DNA of 64,000 bases from Comamonas thiooxydans (lineage in GTDB: Bacteria > Pseudomonadota > Gammaproteobacteria > Burkholderiales > Burkholderiaceae_C): assembly GCF_002157685.2 (NCBI RefSeq), contig NZ_AP026738.1, positions 682,001 through 746,000 on the forward strand, given 5' to 3'. Position numbers and translations under genes: made by a program. Positions 25,464-33,296 of the stretch are shown piece after piece. Numbering within the stretch: position 1 is the first letter of the stretch; each line of letters starts with the position of its first letter. The notes beneath the pieces were generated by a model. That model saw only the letters and a program-made list of their open reading frames with translations, was not told the origin of the DNA and did no database searches.

Positions 25464-25521
25464 CAAAGGGTTTCAGACCTGTAGATTTTCTAGTTCTAAT
25501 CCAGTCAGGCGCGAGCCGCTA

Positions 25522-26610
25522 TCAAAACAGTGTTGGAATCCAGAGATTCAGTACCAGGCCGGCGACCAGCAGCCAGGCGAACAGAGCCAGGGCCAGAATC
25601 AGGGGCTTGGTGCCGGCAGCACGTACGGCGCGGATATGGGTGGTCAGGCCCAGAGCGGCCATGGCCAGGGCCAGCAGTGCGTTGTCGAGTTGAATGCCGA
25701 CGCTGACCACTTCCTTGGGCAGCACGCCCAGGGAGTTGACGCCGGCCATGGCCACGAAGCCCACGGCAAACCAGGGAATGGTGATCCGGCTGGCGGGCTG
25801 GCCGTTGTTCACACCCAGGGCCCGTTCGCTGCGTGTCAGCCACATGGACAGCACCAGCAGGAAGGGCGCCAGCATCATTACGCGCACCATCTTGGCGATC
25901 ACCGCCGTATCGGCGGCCTGGCTGCCGATGGCTTCGCCGGCGGCCACCACCTGGGCCACCTCATGCACGGTGGAGCCGACGAAAACGCCGTACTGCTGCA
26001 TGCTGGTGTCTATCCAGCCGTACTCGACATTCCAGTGGAACAGCGCCGGGTAGAGAAAGGTGCCGATGGTGCCGAACACCACCACGGTGGCCACGGCCAC
26101 GGCCACGTCCTCGGCACGGCCCTTGACCACGGGTTCGGTGGCCAGCACGGCAGCAGCGCCGCAGATGGAAGCGCCGGCCCCCACCAGCATGGTGGTGCGC
26201 TTGTCCATGCCCAGCAGCTTCTGGCCTATCCACTGCGCCAGCAAAAAGGTGCTGGACAGCACCAGCGCATCGATCACCACACCGGCCATGCCGACCTGGC
26301 CGATGTCCTGGAAGGTCAGGCGCAGACCGTAGAGCACGATGCCGGTGCGCAGCAGGCGGGCCTTGGTGAAGGCGATGCCGCTGGCACACTGGCTGGCGAT
26401 GGCCGGGTAGACGGTGTTGCCGACCAGCAGACCGATGATGATGGCCAGCGTCAGCGCGCTCAGGCCGTTGTTCTTGATGACCGGAAACTGCGCGGCCCAG
26501 GTGGCCACGGCGGCGATGGCGCCCGCCAGCAGCAGGCCGGGAACCATCCCGCCGGTTTTGTGCATCCAGCCTTGCGAGGGTGCGGAGTTTTTCAGTGTTG
26601 TAGTGTTCAT
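25522..26610 (-). CDS. yeiH: YeiH family putative sulfate exporter
   Basis: A 362-residue membrane protein with ten or so hydrophobic segments and the family blocks LTLAIIIGLLVGNTVYP, LLRTGIVLYGLRLTFQDIG, GAGASICGAAAVLATEPVVK, STVHEVAQVVAAG and a C-terminal MAALGLTTHI. The CGAAA box and the histidine after STV are conserved in this UPF0324/PSE family. ATG 26610 has AAAGG upstream; an in-frame ATG 27 bases earlier is less likely. It is transcribed divergently from a YeiE-like LysR gene, the arrangement known from enterobacteria. The transported substrate is not established by sequence. Confidence 0.88.
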   Translation of the reverse strand: MNTTTLKNSAPSQGWMHKTGGMVPGLLLAGAIAAVATWAAQFPVIKNNGLSALTLAIIIGLLVGNTVYPAIASQCASGIAFTKARLLRTGIVLYGLRLTFQDIGQVGMAGVVIDALVLSSTFLLAQWIGQKLLGMDKRTTMLVGAGASICGAAAVLATEPVVKGRAEDVAVAVATVVVFGTIGTFLYPALFHWNVEYGWIDTSMQQYGVFVGSTVHEVAQVVAAGEAIGSQAADTAVIAKMVRVMMLAPFLLVLSMWLTRSERALGVNNGQPASRITIPWFAVGFVAMAGVNSLGVLPKEVVSVGIQLDNALLALAMAALGLTTHIRAVRAAGTKPLILALALFAWLLVAGLVLNLWIPTLF

Positions 26611-26678
26611 CGGGACCTTTCGCAGCAGGCAAGACAACAGGTCTGATTGCCGGCATGGAGGTCACTTTAGATTTCTTG

Positions 26679-26694
26679 GTTATATTTGTATAAC
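26679..26694. promoter_or_regulatory. LysR-type operator between yeiH and yeiE
   Basis: A perfect inverted repeat, GTTATA (26679-26684), TTTG, TATAAC (26689-26694), lies in the AT-rich centre of the divergent region and fits the T-N11-A rule for LysR regulators. It is 69 bases upstream of yeiH and about 180 bases from the yeiE start. Confidence 0.6.
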
Positions 26695-26872
26695 TAATAG
26701 TTTTTGTAAGATCAACCTATAAAACAGGTAGATTGAGCTTTTTGCCTCCTGCAATTCGACTCAATCATTGACCGGATGAGCCGGTGCTGGAGGGGCTGTG
26801 CCCGTTTTTGGCTGGTAGGCCAGGGCTGCTGGCGAGCCTGTTGTCATCGATACGAAACTACGAATCATCGTC

Positions 26873-27817
26873 ATGCTGCACCTCACCTTGCGTCAGTTCG
26901 AGATCTTCTGCGCCGTGGCCCAAAGCGGGACCACGGTGGCGGCTGCAGAGGCCGTGGCGCTCTCGCAGTCGGCCACCAGTGCCGCGCTGCAGCAACTGGA
27001 GCAGGGCCTGGGCGTGCAGTTGTTCGAGCGCGTGGGCAAGCGCCTGGTGCTCAACGATGCGGGCCGCGCGCTGCTGCCCCAGGCCCTGGGCGTGCTGGAG
27101 CAGGCAAGAGGCATAGAGCAGACGTTTTCCGCGCGTGCGGCCAATATGCCGGTGCGCCTGCGCGTGGCGGCCAGCACCACCATCGGCACCTATGCGCTGC
27201 CCGAGGTGCTGGCGCGGCTGGCACGCTCGCATCCGCTGGTGCGCGTGGACCTGCAGATCGCCAACACCCAGGAGGTGGGCGAAGCCGTGCTGGCCATGGA
27301 GGTCGACATGGGCCTGATCGAGGGCAGCAGCCACTGGCAGGGGCTGGAGGTCGAGCCCTGGCTGCGCGACGAACTGGTCATCGTGGCATCGCCGCAGGAC
27401 CCGCTGGCCGAGCAGGCGCGCAGCAAGCCGCTGGGCGTGGCAGCGTTGCGCAAGGCGGCATGGCTGCTGCGCGAGGCGGGATCGGGCACGCGCGAGATGG
27501 TCGAGCATGCGCTGCTGCCGCATCTGCACCAGTTGCCTGCGACCGCCACGCTGGGCAGCTCCGAGGCGATTGCACGCTGTGTCGAGCAGGGGCTGGGCAT
27601 CAGCTGTCTGTCGCGCGTGCTGGTGCAGTCACAGTTGCAGGCTCGTGCGCTGGAAATCCTGCCCACCACCTTGCCGCGCATGTGGCGCAACTTCTCTCTG
27701 GTGCAGCGCGCCGGAAAGCGTCGCTCGCCCGCGCTGCAGGCCTTTGTCGATGCCTGCAAGGCCGGCGAGCCGCCGCCGCTCGAGCCGTCCGCAGCCCAAG
27801 CGCCAAACATGCTGTAG
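26873..27817 (+). CDS. yeiE: LysR family regulator, YeiE-like
   Basis: A 314-residue LysR protein. The N-terminal winged helix LTLRQFEIFCAVAQSGTTVAAAEAVALSQSATSAALQQLEQGLGVQLFER-type region occupies residues 4-55; the effector domain starts near RLRVAASTTIGTYALPEVLA and includes VDMGLIEG and LLREAGSGTREMVE. The SQSATSAAL helix and the neighbouring divergent yeiH support YeiE over other LysR groups. It probably controls yeiH through the palindrome at 26679-26694. The C-terminus carries a short Pro-rich tail. Confidence 0.85.
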   Translation: MLHLTLRQFEIFCAVAQSGTTVAAAEAVALSQSATSAALQQLEQGLGVQLFERVGKRLVLNDAGRALLPQALGVLEQARGIEQTFSARAANMPVRLRVAASTTIGTYALPEVLARLARSHPLVRVDLQIANTQEVGEAVLAMEVDMGLIEGSSHWQGLEVEPWLRDELVIVASPQDPLAEQARSKPLGVAALRKAAWLLREAGSGTREMVEHALLPHLHQLPATATLGSSEAIARCVEQGLGISCLSRVLVQSQLQARALEILPTTLPRMWRNFSLVQRAGKRRSPALQAFVDACKAGEPPPLEPSAAQAPNML

Positions 27818-27956
27818 CGCTTGAATGACAGTCGCAGACAGCTATGGTTTTCTTGACAATGATTTTGCTTGCGGCGGCGGGTTTTGCCCCTATATTGGAT
27901 AGACAAGTCGGGTGCGGGTTGCACAGCGCCGGCTTCCACAAGCAGGGAGGAACACC

Positions 27957-28178
27957 ATGAAAACCATCGATGAAATGCTGCACCTGGACCTGCTCACTCA
28001 TGAACAGCATCTGCAGATCAGCCACTGGATCGACGATGCGCAGTCCCCCGAGGCCATTTTGCAGATGCCTGCCGGACTCTGGCAGGCCGTGGAGCGCGCC
28101 AGCCAGGCCATGGGCGTGAACGAGGATTTGCTGCGCCCGCCGGCGCTGGACGCTGGCGGCCTGACTTTCAGTCAGTAG
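27957..28178 (+). CDS. small conserved-looking hypothetical protein, 73 residues
   Basis: A small acidic soluble protein starting MKTIDEMLHLDLLTHEQHLQISHWI and ending LTFSQ. A strong AGGGAGG ribosome-binding site sits 7 bases before the ATG, which argues for real translation. No signal peptide, membrane helix or metal motif is visible. Its N-terminus is helical with alternating Leu/His and might mediate binding. Not recognised; function unknown. Confidence 0.6.
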   Translation: MKTIDEMLHLDLLTHEQHLQISHWIDDAQSPEAILQMPAGLWQAVERASQAMGVNEDLLRPPALDAGGLTFSQ

Positions 28179-28216
28179 GTCGCGGGGCCTGGCCTTGAGC
28201 TAAAACTGCCTCAAAC

Positions 28217-28247
28217 GCAGGCTGCACAAGCGCAGCCTGCTCTGATT
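28217..28247. terminator. terminator between the small protein gene and creA
   Basis: GCAGGCTGC and GCAGCCTGC arms (about 28217-28240) enclose a 6-base loop, then TCTGATTTT follows. It lies between convergent genes; the T-rich side favours the plus-strand gene. Confidence 0.7.
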
Positions 28248-28248
28248 T

Positions 28249-28749
28249 TCATTTCAGCGGGATCGTCGTTGTCTGCGGCACTGCCACGGCGGTGACGCTG
28301 TTCTGGGGCGAGCCCTCGATCACCCGATCCGAGTAGGTCATATAGATCAGGGCGTTGCGCTTGGCATCCACCATGCGCACCACACGCAGGCGCTTGAACA
28401 GCAGCGAGGTACGCTCGGTAAACACCTCTTCCTGTTGCCTGAGCGGCGCGGGGAACTGGATATTGCCCGTGGCCTGACAGGCAATCGACGCTTCCGAGCG
28501 ATCCTCGGCCAGGCCCAGGCCGCCCTTGATGCCGCCGGTCTTGGCGCGCGAGACATAGCAGGTCACGCCCGGCACCTTGGGGTCGTCATAGGCATCGACC
28601 ACGATTTTGTGATCCGGACCAATCCACTTGAAGACGGTGTCCACGGCGCCGATCTGTTCGGCATGGCTCATGCCGACAAAGGCCATGGTTCCTACGGTGG
28701 CGGCCGCAACGGCCAGAACGGCGGAGAGCAATTTCATGGTGGTGCGCAT
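28249..28749 (-). CDS. creA: CreA family periplasmic protein
   Basis: A 166-residue exported protein. The signal peptide runs to about residue 30 (VGMSHAEQ); the mature part has [44 protein letters not shown] sequence characteristic of CreA, with conserved cysteines at VTCYVS and SIACQA. The molecular role of CreA is not known. It stands alone, divergent from the MFS gene, with an unusual 14-base palindrome just upstream. Confidence 0.9.
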   Translation of the reverse strand: MRTTMKLLSAVLAVAAATVGTMAFVGMSHAEQIGAVDTVFKWIGPDHKIVVDAYDDPKVPGVTCYVSRAKTGGIKGGLGLAEDRSEASIACQATGNIQFPAPLRQQEEVFTERTSLLFKRLRVVRMVDAKRNALIYMTYSDRVIEGSPQNSVTAVAVPQTTTIPLK

Positions 28750-28759
28750 ACAGTGAATT

Positions 28760-28773
28760 AAGGGTTAACCCTT
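28760..28773. promoter_or_regulatory. perfect 14-base palindrome upstream of creA
   Basis: AAGGGTTAACCCTT is fully self-complementary and lies 10 bases upstream of the creA start, followed on the plus strand by TTGAC. It could be an operator in the creA leader or promoter; nothing in the window identifies the binding protein. Confidence 0.4.
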
Positions 28774-29023
28774 GACTTTTAACAGGGCATTGTGTCCCGG
28801 ACAAGGGATTTGCAGCCGGCCTTAGGACAATACCGGCTGCTGCAGAGCTTTCTGTATTGCATCACGGTTTGCCCCGGCCTGCTGGCGGGCGCCGGCAGCT
28901 GAGACGCTGCCACAGGCATGACATAGCGCATGCCGGACTTCCGAACTCCCTCTTTGATCAGCGACGGCCCCTCGGGCAGTGGCTCCATGCAAGTGCCGCA
29001 TCCGCCGGATGTGGCCGTTATCT

Positions 29024-30223
29024 ATGTCGGTGAACGTTTCCGCGCCCGGTCTGAGCGCTTCTTCCCTGTTGCTGATGGCACTGGCCTGCGGCCTGTGTGC
29101 GGGCGGCAATTATTTCAACCAGCCGCTGCTGCACTCGATTGCCGCTCATTTCTCGGTCAGCGAGTCCGCGGCCGCGACCAGCGTGACGCTGGCCCAGGTC
29201 GCTTATGCGGCAGGCCTGCTGCTGCTGGCCCCGCTGGGCGACAAGCTGCAGCGCCGCGGCCTGGCCGTGAGCCTGATGCTGCTGGCGGCCCTGGGGCAGG
29301 CGCTGTGCGGCCTGGCGGGCCAGTTCGATCTGTTTCTGCTGGGCACGCTGATGGCCGGTCTGTTCTCGGTTGCGGCTCAGGTGCTGGTGCCCATGGCGGC
29401 GGCTCTGGCCCAGCCGGGTCAAAGCGGGCGGGCCGTCGGTTGGGTGATGAGCGGCCTGCTGCTGGGCATCTTGCTGGCGCGCAGCGTGGCCGGCATGGTC
29501 TCGGACGCCTGGGGCTGGCAAGCCGTCTACCAGGGCGCTGCGCTGGTGATGGCCGTGGTGGCGCTATGGCTGTGGAAGGCGCTGCCGGCATCGCGCAACC
29601 CCAGCCCTGTCAGTTATCCACAGGTGCTGAGAAGCATGTGGCATCTGCTGCGCAGTCAGCCGGGTCTGCGCCAGCGCACCCTGGTCAGCGCGCTGGCGTT
29701 CGCCTCGGTCAGCGTGCTGTTCTCGACCATGGCGCTGCAGTTGTCCAGCGGTCCCCTGGGCCTGGATGACGGGCAGATCGGCTTGATCGGTCTGGCAGGC
29801 GCGGCCGGTGCCCTGGTGGCCACGCAGGCGGGGCGACTGGTGGACAAGGGCCTGGGCCGCGTGAGCTGCGCCATCGGGGCGCTGGCTCTGCTGCTGTCCT
29901 GGCCTCTGCTATGGGTGGGCGGAGCGCATCTGGGCTGGTTTGTGCTGGGCATGGTGGTGATCGATCTGGGCCTGCAATGCCTGAACATCACCAACCAGGC
30001 CACGGTGGCCCAGTTGCTGCCCGCAGCGCGCGGTCGCATGAATGCCGTCTACATGACGGGCTATTTCACGGGCGCGGCAGCGGGCTCGGCGCTAGGCACG
30101 CTGGCCTGGCGCATCGACGGTTGGCAAGGTGCCTGCGTGCTGGGCCTGGCCCTGGCACTGCTGGCGTGCCTGGGCACTTTCAGGATGCGCAAGACCCATG
30201 GCCTGGTGGCCAGGCTGGCCTAG
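29024..30223 (+). CDS. MFS transporter
   Basis: A 399-residue carrier with about 12 membrane segments. The N-terminal half has GLCAGGNYFNQPLLHSIAAHF and the loop 2-3 motif APLGDKLQRRG characteristic of major facilitator proteins; the second half has GRLVDKGLGRVS. It resembles sugar-efflux/NepI-like or YnfM-like exporters, but the substrate cannot be named. ATG 29024 is chosen because it directly precedes the first hydrophobic stretch; GTG 28979 and ATG 29009 are in-frame alternatives. The gene is convergent with the broken TonB receptor. Confidence 0.83.
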   Translation: MSVNVSAPGLSASSLLLMALACGLCAGGNYFNQPLLHSIAAHFSVSESAAATSVTLAQVAYAAGLLLLAPLGDKLQRRGLAVSLMLLAALGQALCGLAGQFDLFLLGTLMAGLFSVAAQVLVPMAAALAQPGQSGRAVGWVMSGLLLGILLARSVAGMVSDAWGWQAVYQGAALVMAVVALWLWKALPASRNPSPVSYPQVLRSMWHLLRSQPGLRQRTLVSALAFASVSVLFSTMALQLSSGPLGLDDGQIGLIGLAGAAGALVATQAGRLVDKGLGRVSCAIGALALLLSWPLLWVGGAHLGWFVLGMVVIDLGLQCLNITNQATVAQLLPAARGRMNAVYMTGYFTGAAAGSALGTLAWRIDGWQGACVLGLALALLACLGTFRMRKTHGLVARLA

Positions 30224-30235
30224 AGCCGCCGGCGT

Positions 30236-32542
30236 CTAAAGATCCCAGCGCAGTGAGGCACTAAAGGTTCTCTGCGGATAGGGATGGAAGTTCCAGTACT
30301 TGGCATTGTTGGCGTTGTCTATGCCGAAGGCCGCCGACAGTTGCTTGTCGATCTGATAGCGTGCCCGCAGATCGACGCTGAAATACTGGCTGGCGCCCAT
30401 ATAGGTGTCGGCATGCACATCGCTGTTGTCCAGATTCGAGTACTGGCGTCCGCTGTAGCGCGCGGCCACCGTCAGGGCCCAGCGTTCATCGGGCTTGTAG
30501 GTGGCCCAGGCCGTGGCACGCCAGCGTGGCACACGCGGCTGCCATTTGCCGACGCTGGCCGGGTTGGCGGCATTGGCCGTGATGCGCGAGTTCGCCCAGG
30601 TCAGGCTGCCGCCCAGGTCCAGCCCGCGAATCCACACCGACTGCGTCGAGTAGGCCAGCTCCAGCCCCGAGGTACGGACCTGATCCACGTTCTGCACCGC
30701 AGAGACGGTGGTGCCGGCAATCAGCTGGCTGTAGAGCGCATCGCGCGTGCGTTCATGGAACCAGGTGGCGCGCAGCAAACCATTGCCCAGATCCTGCTCG
30801 GCCGTCAGCTCGCCCGTCCAGGACTTTTCTGGTTTCAGATTCGGGTCGTTGATGAAGGACAGCGCACCGCCCGAAGTCGCGCCATACAGCTCGCCCACGG
30901 TGGGAAAGCGCACGGCCCGGCCCAGCGATGCCTTGAGCGTGGTGTCGCGGGCCAGCTGTTAGGCCAGCGCGGCCTTGGGCGAGAAATGCGATTCGCTGCG
31001 CTGGACGTAATTCAGCTGGCTGCTGGCCGTGGCGGTGTGGCCCTGGCTGGCTGTCCAGTCCTCCCAGCGCAGGCCCAGCACTGCCTTCCAGTCCCTGGTC
31101 AGCTGCCAGCTGTCCTGTGCCCAGGCATAGCGGGTCTCGGCCCTGCCGCCGACCTGGCTGACGACAGCCTGCTCGTTGGGCGGGCCGGACTGCCAGTCGC
31201 CCAGCACGTTGTATTTGCTGATGTTCAGCCGGTAGGCATCGCGGCCCAGGCCGAAGTCCACGATATGTGCGCCTTTCATTCCCTGCGGCCGCCATGTGCC
31301 CTTGGCGGCCAGCGTGTTCCAGCCCGTGCCGTCCTGATCCTGCAGCGTGCCCTTGCCGCCCAGATTGGCAGCCGGCTGGGCCACGGTGGGCACGCGCTGC
31401 TGATCCTTGCCGTAGTCGTACAGGCTGGCGCTGAGCTCCCAGTCAAACTCGCCCTGGGCATGACTTTTGAGCGAGACCCCGTGCATGGTGTGGGTCTGCT
31501 GGTCCTGGCTCAGTCCGAAGGCGGTATCGGCCAGCTTGTAGGTCTTGCCGTCGATATTGATGTTGCCGCTGTAGATGGGCTGGCCGTCAGGCCCGCGCAG
31601 ATAGGTCTGTGAGCTGCCCTTGGCGCTGTTCTGCCACCAGCCCAGCGTGTAGCTGGCGCGCAGCGTGGGCGTGATGTCATAGGCCAGCTTGATCTTGGCG
31701 TGATCCTGCCGGGTGCGGTACTGCGTGCCGGCGCCCAGGATGTACCAGGGCTGGTTGGTGATATTGAGCCCGGCAATGGCGCCGGTCACGGGCGTGCCGG
31801 CACCGCCCGCCACGCCGGCGGACTGCAGCGCGGTGGGGAAGGTCATGGGCTGGCCCTGGCTGTCGCTGCGACTCAGGTTGATCCAGTACGACCAGTCCCC
31901 GCTTCTGCTGCCTATGGAAGCGCTGGTATTCCAGCTACGGTAATGGCCGCTGCTGCCCAGCACGTCGGCGCTCTGTTGGGCATAGCCGGCCGCCACATGG
32001 GCTTCGAGCTTGTCGGGCATGCGCGTCACATAGTCCACCACGGCACCGGCGGAGTTGCCGGGGTAGGCGGCCGAGAACGGGCCGTACATGACGTCGACGC
32101 GTTCGATCTCCTCGGGCGTCACCAGGCCCCAGCGCGGCGCATAGTTGCTGCCGTTGGCAATGCCATTGCCCAGATAGTTGGACAGCAGAATGCCGTCAGC
32201 ATAGACGGCCGAGCGCGCGCTATTGCCCGTGCCCGAAGCCCGCGTGGAGAGGATGGCGTGGTTGTAGTCGCCGATATAGCGCTTGCGCACCAGCAGGCTG
32301 GGCAGATATTTGAGCGCGTCCTCGCTGTCTGTGGCATTGATGCGGGTCTCGATCTCCTCGCGCGTGATGCCTTCGATGGTGGTCGGAATCTGCGTGGGCA
32401 GCGAGCTGGGCTGACCGCCGTTGACGGTGACCACGCCCAGGGTCTTGGAGCGCTCGGGCAGGTCAGCGGAATCGGTCGAGGTCTGGGCCAGGCACGGCCA
32501 TGCAATACCACTGACCACCAGTGGCAGAAAAATCTGTTTCAT
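30236..32542 (-). pseudogene. TonB-dependent receptor interrupted by an in-frame TAA
   Basis: The frame runs 769 codons in one phase but contains a TAA at 30961-30959, 527 residues in. Upstream: signal peptide (IAWPCLAQ), plug domain with LKYLPSLLVRKRYIGDYNHA, SARSAVYADGILLSNYLG and PEEIERVDVMYGPFSAAYPG. Downstream, in the same frame, the barrel continues QLARDTTLKASLGRAVRFPT and ends YPQRTFSASLRWDL. The stop falls where an aromatic residue would be expected, so a single base change from Tyr (TAC/TAT) explains it. A 527-residue product would lack the last third of the barrel. Either a recent pseudogene or a base-call error. Substrate unknown. Confidence 0.8.
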
Positions 32543-32626
32543 GAATGCTTACCTTGGGACGTGGTTGTCCCTATGAATCTGATAGCGGCCAGCGCAGATC
32601 GGAGCTGCGCTAGAGCCCGAAATGGT

Positions 32627-33034
32627 TCAGAGGTAAGCGGGAGGCGGCCCGCGCGCGGGCAGGGGCGCGGCGGTGATGGCGGCGATGCGTGCCCGCTCCA
32701 CGGGCTGCAGCGCATGCCACAGCGGCGACTCGGTAGGGGGCGGCAGCTGCAGCGCGGGCGGAGGCGGTGCTGCATGGGGCAGGCACATGGGGCAATCGAG
32801 GTGGCCCGCACCCAGAACGCTGCCGCCGTCTTCGCCCTTGACGATCAGCTTGACCGCGCCGGTGCTGGTGCAGATCAGCTCAAACCCCTGAGACTGGATC
32901 AGCGGCGCGGCAGCCGCCACGCCCATAGACAGTGCCAGCCATGCCAGCACGCACCGGCCCAGCAGGCAGGTGGCTATGCGGTGAAGCTGTTGCAAGGTCA
33001 TGGGGCGGGCGGTGCTGATATGCGTCCGCATCAT
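32627..33034 (-). CDS. DUF2946-like small exported protein
   Basis: Up to 135 residues. After a basic N-terminus comes one hydrophobic segment (LAWLALSMGVAAAAP), then FELICTSTGAVKLIV and HLDCPMCLPHAAPPPP, the Cys plus CxxC-His pattern of DUF2946 proteins, and a Pro-rich tail. Such proteins are often encoded before TonB receptors and are suspected in metal handling; here the receptor just downstream is the broken one. Starts at 33034, 33031 or 33001 are all possible. No strong ribosome-binding site is visible. Confidence 0.65.
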   Translation of the reverse strand: MMRTHISTARPMTLQQLHRIATCLLGRCVLAWLALSMGVAAAAPLIQSQGFELICTSTGAVKLIVKGEDGGSVLGAGHLDCPMCLPHAAPPPPALQLPPPTESPLWHALQPVERARIAAITAAPLPARGPPPAYL

Positions 33035-33110
33035 ACGGCGTCTGCCGCCTCAGACCATGCGTGAAAACCGCCGCGCAAGACCTGTCGCAGGTGCAAAGTG
33101 CTGTGACTTC

Positions 33111-33138
33111 AAATACAAAACCCGGCGCAAGGCCGGGT
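33111..33138 (-). terminator. terminator after cphA
   Basis: CCCGGC (33121-33126) and GCCGGG (33132-33137), extended by one pair, form a hairpin. On the minus strand it is followed by TTTTGTATTT (complement of 33111-33120). It is about 160 bases past the cphA stop, beyond the repeat element. Confidence 0.75.
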
Positions 33139-33214
33139 CGGTATGGAGATGCCGAGGGTTCATGCACGGCTCCTGGGCTGGAATATGGGCACTCGCTCAA
33201 GCGAGAGATGGCAA

Positions 33215-33296
33215 GCAAGAGCCTAGCCGGCCGCGCCGCCTCGCGGCGAGGCCGTCGTCCCCCTCAGGGGGAAGGCGCGTCAGCGCCTCAGGGGGT
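33215..33296. repeat. REP-like palindromic element downstream of cphA
   Basis: Contains GCCGCCTCGCGGC, CCCCCTCAGGGGG and GGCGC..GCGCC palindromes, and shares the exact 18-base word GAGGCCGTCGTCCCCCTC (33248-33265) with the nirB-nirD element. The last bases touch the cphA stop codon. Confidence 0.75.

Noticed and set aside
30236..33034. Copper receptor (OprC type) for the broken TonB gene, suggested by the DUF2946 neighbour
   Set aside because: The plug sequence lacks the segments I associate with OprC; only the neighbourhood points to copper, so the substrate is left open.
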